From Kaistia defluvii (GTDB lineage Bacteria > Pseudomonadota > Alphaproteobacteria > Rhizobiales > Kaistiaceae), in contig NZ_JBEPSM010000001.1 of the NCBI RefSeq assembly GCF_040548815.1, positions 2,721,798 through 2,785,797 on the forward strand: a stretch of DNA of 64,000 nucleotides. The letters are read 5' to 3'. Below are positions 51,278-59,337 of this stretch, one piece after another. Each line of letters begins with the position of its first letter. The stretch's first letter is position 1. The translations under genes and the position numbers were made by a program. The notes under the pieces are model-generated. The model did not search any database. It was given only the letters and a program-made list of their open reading frames with translations, and was not told the DNA's origin.

Positions 51278-51457
51278 ATGTCCATCGAATCGCATCTTGC
51301 CGAGCTGGAGCGTCGCCATGAGGCGCTCTCCAGGGAAATCGACCAGGTCACGAACCATCCGAGCGCCGATACGCTCGAGTTGGCGGCCATGAAGAGGCGC
51401 AAGCTGCAGCTGAAGGACGAGATCGCCCGACTGAAGGTAGGAAACACCGTTCACTGA
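51278..51457 (+). CDS. DUF465 small protein, second copy
   Basis: 59 residues beginning MSIESHLAELERRHEALSREID and containing MKRRKLQLKDEIARL, the DUF465/YdcH core. A strong AAGGGAGG site lies eight bases before the ATG, and an intrinsic terminator follows 22 bp after the stop codon, so this is an independent, probably well-expressed single-gene unit. It faces the first DUF465 gene head to head. Confidence 0.9.
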   Translation: MSIESHLAELERRHEALSREIDQVTNHPSADTLELAAMKRRKLQLKDEIARLKVGNTVH

Positions 51458-51479
51458 TTGATGACGAAAGGGTCATGCG

Positions 51480-51515
51480 AAGCGCCGCGTCCAACGCGGC
51501 GCTTTTGCTTTTTGG
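51480..51515 (+). terminator. Rho-independent terminator of the DUF465 gene
   Basis: AAGCGCCGCG and CGCGGCGCTT form a 10-bp stem with a 5-nt loop, followed by TTGCTTTTTGG. Confidence 0.88.
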
Positions 51516-51518
51516 GGA

Positions 51519-52691
51519 CTACTCGGCCGGAACGGCGCGCGGCGGCGGCCCGATCGGATCCTCGGCTTCGAGCCGCTGGCGGGACTTCGGCGCAGGTCCG
51601 GTCCAGTCGAGATACCAGGCCAGCGCAAACAGGACGCTCAGGCCCACGCCAATTAGCACCGTGTCGAGCACCATGCCCGTGGCCGTGAAGGTCGGGTCAT
51701 TGGGTAGGCCGAAGACGCTCTCCCGGATGATATGGCCGGTGACGCTCAGGATGGTCCCGGTCCAGAACACCGGCAGGGTGTGGCGACCCAATCGAACGAT
51801 CCAGTTGCCCTTGTCGAGCCAGCCCGCCAGCATGGCCGGCAGCGGGCTGTAGATCACGACATAGGCGATCGACAGCACATGCAGCAGGCGGAAGAATCCG
51901 ACCCAGCTCTTGTTAAAGCCGGAGAGCCAGACCCATTCGGGCAAGGTCGGGAAATAGTCCCAGAGATGGGCGAACACCAAGATGGCCGAGGCCACGAGAT
52001 AGGCGATCGCCAGGCCATAGAGCGGGCGCGAGAATGCCAGCCGGTCGCCCCGCCGCAGCATGACGCCGCCGACGAAGCCGATCACGAACAGCAGCTGCCA
52101 GGTGAACGGGTTGAAATACCAGCCGCCCCCACCGGGGAAACTCGGCAGCGTGAGGCGCCAGGCATTGGCGATTGCCCAGAGCGCCACGCTCGCCGCCAGC
52201 GCCAGCGACAGGCGGATACGGGCCAGCAGCATGATCAGCGGCAGCATCGCCATCATGACCATGTACATCGGCAGGATGTTGAAATTGCCGGTCTGGTAGG
52301 TGAGCATGCCGATGCCGGCCAAGGCCTGCACCGGCTGCTCGACGATCCAGTGACGTTCATCGGGGATCATCAGGCCCGGCTGATCCAGCCAGAGCGAGGC
52401 CCCCGCATAGATTGCGAAACCGCAGGCGATCGAGGCGAGATGCGCGACATAGAGCGTGCCAATGCGCTTGCTGATCCGGCCGACCGCCTGCCCGGATTGG
52501 CCCGAGACGAAGCGCGGGTAATAGGCGAGCGCCGCCGAGATGCCGGCGAGCAACACGAAAATCTCGGCCGCGTCCGACAGGCCGAAGTTCCGATGCGTGA
52601 AGTTCGAATATAGGTTGCCCGGGATGTGGTTCACGAAAATCGAGATGAGCGCCAAACCCCGGAAAAAATCGATCCGATAGTCACGCGGCAT
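51519..52691 (-). CDS. opgC: OpgC family membrane acyltransferase-like protein
   Basis: About 390 residues with some ten membrane helices, opening RDYRIDFFRGLALISIFVNHIPGNLYSNFTHRNFGLSDAAEIFVLLAGISAA, the OpgC signature. In alphaproteobacteria OpgC adds succinyl groups to osmoregulated periplasmic (cyclic) glucans. A GTG 24 bp upstream is an alternative start. No other opg genes are adjacent. Confidence 0.87.
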   Translation of the reverse strand: MPRDYRIDFFRGLALISIFVNHIPGNLYSNFTHRNFGLSDAAEIFVLLAGISAALAYYPRFVSGQSGQAVGRISKRIGTLYVAHLASIACGFAIYAGASLWLDQPGLMIPDERHWIVEQPVQALAGIGMLTYQTGNFNILPMYMVMMAMLPLIMLLARIRLSLALAASVALWAIANAWRLTLPSFPGGGGWYFNPFTWQLLFVIGFVGGVMLRRGDRLAFSRPLYGLAIAYLVASAILVFAHLWDYFPTLPEWVWLSGFNKSWVGFFRLLHVLSIAYVVIYSPLPAMLAGWLDKGNWIVRLGRHTLPVFWTGTILSVTGHIIRESVFGLPNDPTFTATGMVLDTVLIGVGLSVLFALAWYLDWTGPAPKSRQRLEAEDPIGPPPRAVPAE

Positions 52692-52801
52692 GGAAGTCGA
52701 CAATGCTCGATGCACCCGGAAGCCTCAGATGACAGGAACGGACAAGTATCGGGTTCGCCTAGCTGGCGAACAAGGCAAGCTTGCGGCGGTGGATGCCGGT
52801 T

Positions 52802-53563
52802 TCAATGCGCCAGGAGGGACACGGCTCCGTCCCAGGTCAATTTGAGCCCGATCAGCATCACGAACAGATAGGAAAGACCGTAGAAGACGGTCTGGTCGAT
52901 CACCCGCACGATCCAGATGCCGAGAACCGTCGTCAGCGCGGCGAGCGGAAACAGCACCGCGGCCGTTTCCAGATTGGCGGCGTCGAACTGGCCCAGGAAG
53001 AAATAGGGAATGAGCTTCACCGCATTGGTGACGGCGAAGAAGATCACCGAGGTACCGACGAACACCTGCTTGTCGAGCCGGAGCGGCAGCGCGTACATCT
53101 GGAACGGCGGCGCGCCGGCGTGGCTGACGAACGAGGTGAAGCCGGCCAGCATTCCCCAGAACGACCCCTTGGCGCCGTTGGGCTGCGCCGGCACCGCCCG
53201 CAACCGGTCGCCGAACCAGTAGTTCAGGGCGAACACGATGGAGATCAGTCCAACCAGAAGGCGGACGAAATCCTCCTTCACATAGGCGGCCGTCGCCCAG
53301 CCGACCGCGATGCCCACGATCGACGCCGGCAGCATGACGGTAAGCGTCGGCCGATCGAAGATGCGGCGGTAGAAATAGAGGCTTATCGCATCCATCACGA
53401 GCAGGATCGGCAGCATGATGCCGGCGGCCTGAACCGGCGAGATCACCAGAGCCAGGATGGGAACGGCCAGCATCCCCATCGCGCCGCCAAATCCGCCCTT
53501 GGACAAGCCTGCGACGGCCACGGCTGGGATCGCAGCCGCGTAGAATGCGAATTCGGTGAACAT
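52802..53563 (-). CDS. TauE/SafE family (TSUP) permease
   Basis: 253 residues with eight hydrophobic helices and the TauE/SafE pattern KGGFGGAMGMLAVPILALVISPVQAAGIMLPILLVMDAISLYFYR (about 20-64). It exports or imports a small sulphur-containing or organic anion; the substrate is not readable. The ATG at 53561-53563 begins at a plausible first helix; the frame extends upstream over the divergent promoter. Confidence 0.87.
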   Translation of the reverse strand: MFTEFAFYAAAIPAVAVAGLSKGGFGGAMGMLAVPILALVISPVQAAGIMLPILLVMDAISLYFYRRIFDRPTLTVMLPASIVGIAVGWATAAYVKEDFVRLLVGLISIVFALNYWFGDRLRAVPAQPNGAKGSFWGMLAGFTSFVSHAGAPPFQMYALPLRLDKQVFVGTSVIFFAVTNAVKLIPYFFLGQFDAANLETAAVLFPLAALTTVLGIWIVRVIDQTVFYGLSYLFVMLIGLKLTWDGAVSLLAH

Positions 53564-53672
53564 GCGGTGTCGCTTGGCGAGGAGTATGGCAGGTTGGAAC
53601 GATTTACCCTCGTTCGCCGCCAAAATCCAGTATATCTCCTGCTTTGGAGCCTTTTGCGGCGACAGACTCACA

Positions 53673-53701
53673 TTGCGTAACATACGCGAGCTTATTATAT
53701 A
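53673..53701 (+). promoter_or_regulatory. MarR-emrAB promoter with inverted repeat
   Basis: TTGCGT - 17 bp - TATATA just upstream of the MarR start, with GCGTA-ACA-TACGC (53675-53687) overlapping the -35 box and spacer. This is a typical place for a MarR autorepression site. Confidence 0.55.
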
Positions 53702-53708
53702 TCGACCT

Positions 53709-54212
53709 ATGAATACGCTGCCTTCTGACAAGCACCTCGGCTTTCTGATCAACGACGTCGCGCGTCTGGTTCGCCGTGCCTTCGATCAGAAGGGGCAGAG
53801 CTGCAGCCTGACCCGCGCGCAATGGCAGGTTATGGCCTATCTCTTTCACAATGAGGGCTCGAACCAGGCCTCCGTCGCGGATGCGTTGGATGTCGAGCCG
53901 ATCACCCTGTCGCGCCATATCGACCGGCTGGAAGCGATGGGCTTTGTCGCGCGCGTTCCCGATCCGGCGGACCGGCGGGCTCGCCGCCTGCACCTGACCG
54001 AAAGCGTGCGTCCGCTGCTCGATCAGATGAAGATCATCGGCAACGAGGTGATCGCCACCGCACTCGAAGGCATCTCCGAAAAAGAGTCGGAGATGCTGAT
54101 CGATCTGCTGAGCCGGATCCGCAGCAACATGACCACCCGCGGCTTCGAATCCGGCTGCGGCGAAGCCGCCAAGGATGCCGCGACCAAGCTGTCCGAGAAG
54201 GCCTTGCTATGA
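53709..54212 (+). CDS. MarR family transcriptional regulator of the EmrAB-like pump
   Basis: 167 residues: SLTRAQWQVMAYLFHNEGSNQASVADALDVEPITLSRHIDRLEAMGFVARVPDPADRRARRLHLTE is the winged helix core (about 32-98). Its stop codon overlaps the start of the membrane-fusion gene (ATGA at 54209-54212), so the regulator, adaptor and pump form one operon and the protein most likely represses it until a toxic compound binds. Confidence 0.9.
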   Translation: MNTLPSDKHLGFLINDVARLVRRAFDQKGQSCSLTRAQWQVMAYLFHNEGSNQASVADALDVEPITLSRHIDRLEAMGFVARVPDPADRRARRLHLTESVRPLLDQMKIIGNEVIATALEGISEKESEMLIDLLSRIRSNMTTRGFESGCGEAAKDAATKLSEKALL

Positions 54213-55378
54213 GCGCCGAAGCGGGAGATGGCGGGACGTCCGAGGCCCAGCCTCCGGTCCCGCAGTCGGCATCCGAGCCTGCGCCGCGGAAGACACGCCG
54301 CGGACGCCTCTTCCTCATGCTGGCGCTGCCGGTGCTTCTGGCCGTTGGCGGCGGCTATCTCTGGCTGACGGGCGGGCGCTATGCCTCGACCGACAATGCC
54401 TATCTCGAACAGAACCGCGTCACGATCACGGCCGACCAGTCCGGCCGGATCGTCGAGGTCGCGGTGCACGAGAACGATCACGTCAAGAAGGGCGACCTGC
54501 TCTTCCGCATCGATCCCGAGCCCTATCAGCTGGCGCTGCGCCAGGCAGAGGCGGCGGTCGCCGTCGCCCGGCTGCAGGTCGAGCAGTTGCGCTCCAGCTA
54601 CCAGCAGGCGCTGTCGGAGCAGCAATCCGGCGAGGACACCCTCGCCTACCGTCAGAAGACGTTTCAACGCCAGCAGGACCTGTTGGCGCGCGGCGTGACG
54701 TCGAACGCCGATTTCGACACCGCGCAGAACAATGTGCGCGTCGCCGAACAGCTCGTCGCCCAGGCGCGCGAGAAAGTGTCGGGCGCGCTCACGGCGCTGG
54801 GTGGCGATCCTAACGTGCCGACCGACCAGCATCCGACCGTGATGCAGGCGCAGGCCGCGCAGGAAGCGGCCGCGCTGGCGCTGAAGCAGACCACCGTGTT
54901 TGCGCCGAGCGACGGCGTCGTTTCGCAGACCGACCGCCTCCGGGTTGGCCAGTATGTGACCAATCCGGCGATGGCGCCGACGGCGCTGCTCAGTCTGGTC
55001 GAGACGGCCACCACCTATGTCGAGGCCAATTTCAAGGAAACCGACCTGACCCACATGAAGGTGGGACAGACGGCGCGGGTTACCTTCGACACCTATCCCG
55101 ACCGGCCGTTCACGGCGCATGTGGAATCGATCGACGCCGGAACCGGCTCGGCCTTCTCGCTGCTGCCGGCGCAGAACGCCTCCGGCAACTGGGTCAAGGT
55201 CGTGCAGCGCGTGCCGGTCCGGCTGCGCCTGGATGGCGCGGTCGACTTCTCGACCCTCCGCACGGGCCTCAGCGCCTCGGTGGAAGTCGATACCGAATAC
55301 AAGCGGACCCTCCCAGGCTTCAGCCATGCGATCGCCGCCAATTCCACGCCTCCAGCGGAAGCCGCGGCTGCCAACTAG
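54209..55378 (+). CDS. emrA: HlyD/EmrA-type periplasmic adaptor
   Basis: 389 residues: a cytoplasmic N-terminus, one membrane helix (about 35-52), a lipoyl-like domain (NAYLEQNRVTITADQSGRIVEVAVHENDHVKKGDLLFRIDP), a long alpha-helical hairpin (about 110-215) and a beta-barrel with TYVEANFKETDLTHMKVGQTARV. This is the EmrA/HlyD family that bridges an MFS pump to an outer-membrane channel. No outer-membrane factor gene is adjacent. Confidence 0.9.
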   Translation: MSAEAGDGGTSEAQPPVPQSASEPAPRKTRRGRLFLMLALPVLLAVGGGYLWLTGGRYASTDNAYLEQNRVTITADQSGRIVEVAVHENDHVKKGDLLFRIDPEPYQLALRQAEAAVAVARLQVEQLRSSYQQALSEQQSGEDTLAYRQKTFQRQQDLLARGVTSNADFDTAQNNVRVAEQLVAQAREKVSGALTALGGDPNVPTDQHPTVMQAQAAQEAAALALKQTTVFAPSDGVVSQTDRLRVGQYVTNPAMAPTALLSLVETATTYVEANFKETDLTHMKVGQTARVTFDTYPDRPFTAHVESIDAGTGSAFSLLPAQNASGNWVKVVQRVPVRLRLDGAVDFSTLRTGLSASVEVDTEYKRTLPGFSHAIAANSTPPAEAAAAN

Positions 55379-55405
55379 GACGCCGCGCACCGGAAAGTCG
55401 CCAGA

Positions 55406-56911
55406 ATGAGCGCGCCAGCGGTTCAGCATCGTGGCTTCATCACCGTATCGATCATGCTTGCCACGATCATGCAGGTGCTCGACACGACGATCGCCAATGT
55501 CGCGCTGCCCTCGATGCAGGGTTCGCTTGGCGCCGCGCAGGACACCATCACCTGGGTCCTGACCTCCTATATCGTCGCCGCCGCCATCGCCACGCCGATC
55601 ACCGGCTGGCTTGCCGACCAGATCGGCATCAAGCGCCTGTTCATGACCTGCGTCGCCGGCTTCACCCTCGCCTCGATGCTGTGCGGCCTCTCCGGCAGCC
55701 TGACGCAGATGGTCGGGTTCCGCATTCTGCAGGGCCTGTTCGGCGCCGCGCTGGTGCCGCTGTCGCAATCCGTGCTGCTCAACATCAATCCGAAGGAAAA
55801 GCACGGCCAGGCCATGGCGATGTGGGGCGCCGGCATCATGGTCGGCCCGATCATCGGCCCGACGCTGGGCGGCTGGCTGACCGACGCCTTCAACTGGCGC
55901 TGGGTGTTCTTCATCAACCTGCCAGTCGGCATCATCGCCTTTCTCGGCATCGGCGCCTTCCTGCCGGAAGGACCGCTTCGCGCCCGCAAGTTCGACTTCT
56001 TCGGCTTCGCCTTCCTCAGCCTCGGCATCGGCGCCCTGCAGATGATGCTCGATCGCGGCGAGCAGCTCGACTGGTTCTCCTCGCCCGAGATCCTGATCGA
56101 AGTGGCGCTGATGGCGATCGGCTTCTGGATCTTCACCATTCACATGGCGACGGCCAAGAACACCTTCATCGATCCGCACATCTTCAAGGACCGCAACTTC
56201 GTCACCGGGCTCGTCTTCATCTTCATCATCGGCATCATCCTGCTGGCGACGATGGCGCTGCTGCCGCCCATGCTGCAGAACCTGTATGGCTATCCCGTCA
56301 TCACCACCGGCATGATCCTGGCGCCGCGCGGCGTCGGCACCATGGTGGCGATGCTCGTCGTCGGCCGGCTCATGGGCAAGGTCGACCCGCGCATCCTGAT
56401 CCTTGTCGGCCTCGGCGCCACCACCTGGTCGCTCTACGAAATGACGACCTGGGCCCCGGAAATGGATGCCTGGCCGTTCATGACCACCGGCATCGTGCAG
56501 GGTTTCGGCCTCGGCTTCGTCTTTGTGCCGCTCTCGACGATCGCCTTCGCGACCCTGCCGGCGCATTGGCGCACCGACGCGGCCAGCCTGTTCAGCCTCG
56601 TGCGCAATCTCGGCTCGTCGATCGGTGTCTCGCTGGTGGCGACGTTGCTGTCGCAGAACACGCAAATCGGCCACGAGGTGCTGGCCGGTCATGTGACGCC
56701 GTTCAACCCGGCCATGCCGGCCGACGCCGCCGCCGGCAATCTCGAGGCGTTGGCGCGGATCAACGCCGTCATCACCCGCGACGCCGCCTTCATCGCCTAT
56801 ATCGACGATTTCAAGCTGATGATGTTCGTGACGCTGGCCACGATCCCGCTGCTGGCCTTCATGCGCTACAAGCCGCAGAAGGGCCCGGCCCAGCACGTCG
56901 CTCTCGAATGA
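55406..56911 (+). CDS. emrB: EmrB/QacA-type MFS drug exporter (DHA2)
   Basis: 501 residues with 14 membrane helices. Motifs of the DHA2 family are clear: TIMQVLDTTIANVALPSMQGSLGA (about 20-43) and WVLTSYIVAAAIATPITGWLADQIGIKRLF (about 50-79), and PIIGPTLGGWLTDAFNWRWVFFINLPVG (about 149-176). It exports drugs by proton antiport together with the EmrA-like adaptor encoded just upstream. Confidence 0.92.
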   Translation: MSAPAVQHRGFITVSIMLATIMQVLDTTIANVALPSMQGSLGAAQDTITWVLTSYIVAAAIATPITGWLADQIGIKRLFMTCVAGFTLASMLCGLSGSLTQMVGFRILQGLFGAALVPLSQSVLLNINPKEKHGQAMAMWGAGIMVGPIIGPTLGGWLTDAFNWRWVFFINLPVGIIAFLGIGAFLPEGPLRARKFDFFGFAFLSLGIGALQMMLDRGEQLDWFSSPEILIEVALMAIGFWIFTIHMATAKNTFIDPHIFKDRNFVTGLVFIFIIGIILLATMALLPPMLQNLYGYPVITTGMILAPRGVGTMVAMLVVGRLMGKVDPRILILVGLGATTWSLYEMTTWAPEMDAWPFMTTGIVQGFGLGFVFVPLSTIAFATLPAHWRTDAASLFSLVRNLGSSIGVSLVATLLSQNTQIGHEVLAGHVTPFNPAMPADAAAGNLEALARINAVITRDAAFIAYIDDFKLMMFVTLATIPLLAFMRYKPQKGPAQHVALE

Positions 56912-56920
56912 GCGAAGCGC

Positions 56921-56943
56921 GCCGGCGGAACCCGTCCGCCGGC
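56921..56943. terminator. hairpin between convergent emrB and hydrolase genes
   Basis: GCCGGCGG and CCGCCGGC form a perfect 8-bp stem with a 7-nt loop in the 43-bp gap between convergent genes. There is no U-tract on either side. Confidence 0.4.
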
Positions 56944-56954
56944 ACGCCTGTCGT

Positions 56955-57896
56955 TCAGTGCGCTTCGATGAAGCTCAGCGTCGCGCCGACCATCTCGTCC
57001 AGCGTCGCCGGGCCGGTGAAGGCGTCGAAGCCATGGTCGGTGTCGAGCACCATCAGGCCTTCATCGCCGGTGTGATAGTCCAGGAAGAGCTGGCCGGCCG
57101 CCGGCTGCGGCGTCACGACGGTGTCCTTGGTGCCGACGATGACCAGCAGCGGCCCGCCATATTGCGCGATCGCCGCGACGGGATCCGTCGCAAACAGCGA
57201 CTTGAAGAACGGGACCTTGAGCGACGTCTTGGCGCCCCATGGCAAGGTGCCCTCGATCAGTTCGTTCGGGTCCGTGGCCGCCATCGCCTTGTTGACGGTA
57301 TCCTGGCCCAGCACGACGCCGAAGCTGAAGGCCGGATTGGCGACGGGCGCCCAGAGCGTGGCGCTATCGACCGGACGCACGGAAGCGAGGTGCGACGCCA
57401 CCAGTCCGCCGAGGCTCCAGCCGATGACGTGGATCCTGCCGGGATCGATAGTGTCCTGCTTCTTCAGCCAGTCGAAGGCAGCCACCGCATCGGCGATCTG
57501 GCTGAAGGTGGTCGTATCTTCCCACTTGCCCGAACTGTCGCCTGAGCCGACGAAATCGATCCGCAGGCTGGCCAGGCCTCGCTCGGCCAGCAGGCGGGCG
57601 GTTCGCGAGTAGACGCCTTCCTTGGTGCCGGCGACCTCGAGCTCGTCGCGCTTGCCGGTGAAGCCGTGCAGCAGCAGCACGACGGGCGGCTTCTCGACGC
57701 CCTTGGGCAGCGCGAGCGTGCCGACGATGGTCTCGTCGCCGCGCGCGATCCGTACCGTGCTTTCCGTCGTCTCGCCGGCCGGGCGGGCAAGCGCGATCTT
57801 CGAGGCATCGCGCATCTTCGCGGTCACGTCATCGGCCGCCGCCGGCGCGACGATCGCAGCCAGCATGACGGAGGCAAGCAGCCATTTTCTCAGCAT
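56955..57896 (-). CDS. secreted alpha/beta hydrolase (S9/esterase type)
   Basis: 313 residues with a signal peptide (MLRKWLLASVMLAAIVAPAAA, cleavage near 21) and an alpha/beta-hydrolase domain. LLLHGFTGKRDE is the oxyanion region, GWSLGG holds the nucleophile serine, and HGFDAF is close to the catalytic histidine. It resembles periplasmic esterases/peptidase-like hydrolases of unknown substrate. The ATG at 57894-57896 follows AGGGGA; a TTG one codon upstream is not needed. Confidence 0.85.
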   Translation of the reverse strand: MLRKWLLASVMLAAIVAPAAADDVTAKMRDASKIALARPAGETTESTVRIARGDETIVGTLALPKGVEKPPVVLLLHGFTGKRDELEVAGTKEGVYSRTARLLAERGLASLRIDFVGSGDSSGKWEDTTTFSQIADAVAAFDWLKKQDTIDPGRIHVIGWSLGGLVASHLASVRPVDSATLWAPVANPAFSFGVVLGQDTVNKAMAATDPNELIEGTLPWGAKTSLKVPFFKSLFATDPVAAIAQYGGPLLVIVGTKDTVVTPQPAAGQLFLDYHTGDEGLMVLDTDHGFDAFTGPATLDEMVGATLSFIEAH

Positions 57897-57994
57897 CAAA
57901 TTTCCCCTGGAAGCACGACGTCGTCGTCAACGATCTCAAATCAGCGCCGTCCCTGGCCCCAAGAGGCCCCCGCGTAACGGCCTGCCTCACCACT

Positions 57995-58015
57995 ATCGAT
58001 GCTTTCGGCATCGAT
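57995..58015. other. ATCGATGC/GCATCGAT hairpin
   Basis: A perfect 8-bp inverted repeat with a 5-nt loop between the hydrolase start and the chromate transporter stop codon (both minus strand). It could be a transcript-end structure for chrA or an operator for the hydrolase gene. Confidence 0.35.
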
Positions 58016-58026
58016 CCGCAAGCCGT

Positions 58027-59253
58027 TCAGCCGCCGAGGATCCAGCCCGCGCCGGCCGCCAGCAGCACCACCAGCCAAGCCGGCAGACGCACGAAAACCA
58101 GCAGCGCGTAGCAGAGCACGGCAAAAGCGAGATCGCGCGGGCCGTGTATGGCGGTGACGAAGACCGGATCGTACAGCGCCGCCGCCAGCAGCCCGACAAC
58201 CGCCGCGTTAACGCCGCTGAGAGCGCGGCGAACGGCCTCCACCCGCCGCAGCTGCCGCCAGAACGGCAGGACGCCCACGACCAGCAACAAGGCAGGCGCG
58301 AAGATGGCGACGACGGCAAGGGCTCCACCGAGCCACGGCGTCGGCACCCCCGCCGCGACGCCGAGATAGGCCGACAGGCTGAACAGTGGCCCCGGCATCG
58401 CCTGAGCCGCGCCATAACCGGCCACGAAGACCGGCTCCGGCACCAGCCCGGTGGTGACGACGGAGTCCTTCAGCAGTGGAAGCACCACATGGCCACCGCC
58501 AAAGACGAGCGCGCCCGTCCGGTAGAGCCCGCTGGCCAGAACGGCGGTCTGCGAATGGGTCGTCGCGGCCAGGATGGGGAGGGAGACGAGCAGCACGGCG
58601 AAGAGGCCGAGCGCTGCGATGCCGTTGCGCCGGGACATTGTTACGCCCGGCGCGAGCTCGACGACGCGGGTAACGGGGCGGCTGAACCCATAGCCTGCCA
58701 GCCCGCCGCCGAGCAGGATGGCGATCTGGGCAAAGCTCCCGGGCACGAGGAGCGCCAGCGCGGTCGCCGCCAGCGCCACACCGCCGAGCAGCCTTCCGGT
58801 AGCAAGCGACAGCGCCATCCCCCGCACCGCCTCGGCCACCACCGCGACAGCCACGATCGCCAGCCCCGACAGCACGCCGGCATCGATCAATCCCCCGTTG
58901 GAGCCGAGGCCATAGGCGATCAGCGCCATGAGGAGGGCGGACGGCAGGGTGAAACCGATGAACGCCGCCAGCGCGCCGGCAAGGCCGGCCTTCTCCAGCC
59001 CGATCGCCATGCCGACCTGGCTGGAGGCGGGCCCGGGCAGGAACTGGCAAAGCGCCACCAGATCGGCGAAATCCGCCTCGTCCAGCCAGCCGAGCCGCTT
59101 GACGAAGCGGTCGCGGAAATAGCCGATATGCGCGACGGGGCCGCCAAACGAGGTCAGGCCGAGGCGCAGGAACTCGCGGAAGACCCGCGCGACCGTCGGC
59201 GCCCCCTTTGCAAGGCCGGGGGGTTCAGGGGGATCGATCGCGGGGCGGGTCAT
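58027..59253 (-). CDS. chrA: chromate transporter, two-domain ChrA
   Basis: 408 residues with the two tandem CHR domains of long-chain ChrA: FLRLGLTSFGGPVAHIGYFRDRFVKRLGWLDEADFADLVALCQFLPGPASSQVGMAIG in the first half, and YRTGALVFGGGHVVLPLL...AQAMPGPLFSLSAYLGV in the second. It exports chromate, although many relatives have other anion substrates. The ATG at 59251-59253 is preferred to one 36 bp upstream. It stands alone, without chrB. Confidence 0.9.
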   Translation of the reverse strand: MTRPAIDPPEPPGLAKGAPTVARVFREFLRLGLTSFGGPVAHIGYFRDRFVKRLGWLDEADFADLVALCQFLPGPASSQVGMAIGLEKAGLAGALAAFIGFTLPSALLMALIAYGLGSNGGLIDAGVLSGLAIVAVAVVAEAVRGMALSLATGRLLGGVALAATALALLVPGSFAQIAILLGGGLAGYGFSRPVTRVVELAPGVTMSRRNGIAALGLFAVLLVSLPILAATTHSQTAVLASGLYRTGALVFGGGHVVLPLLKDSVVTTGLVPEPVFVAGYGAAQAMPGPLFSLSAYLGVAAGVPTPWLGGALAVVAIFAPALLLVVGVLPFWRQLRRVEAVRRALSGVNAAVVGLLAAALYDPVFVTAIHGPRDLAFAVLCYALLVFVRLPAWLVVLLAAGAGWILGG

Positions 59254-59287
59254 CCCGGCAGGATTGCATCCCTTCCGTGACACCCAC

Positions 59288-59316
59288 AAGAAAACGGCGC
59301 CCGAAGGCGCCGCTTT
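59288..59316 (-). terminator. Rho-independent terminator of the RND operon
   Basis: Read on the minus strand, GCGGCGCC-TTCG-GGCGCCGT forms a tight stem followed by TTTTCTTG, 22 bp after the stop codon of the RND pump gene. Confidence 0.85.
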
Positions 59317-59337
59317 CCAAACTTCATTTCGACGGCG

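Noticed and set aside
54023..56896. 957-residue open frame on the minus strand
   Set aside because: Shadow of the emrA/emrB genes; the minus-strand translation is repetitive HRGRDRQ-type sequence and the plus strand encodes clear transporter proteins.
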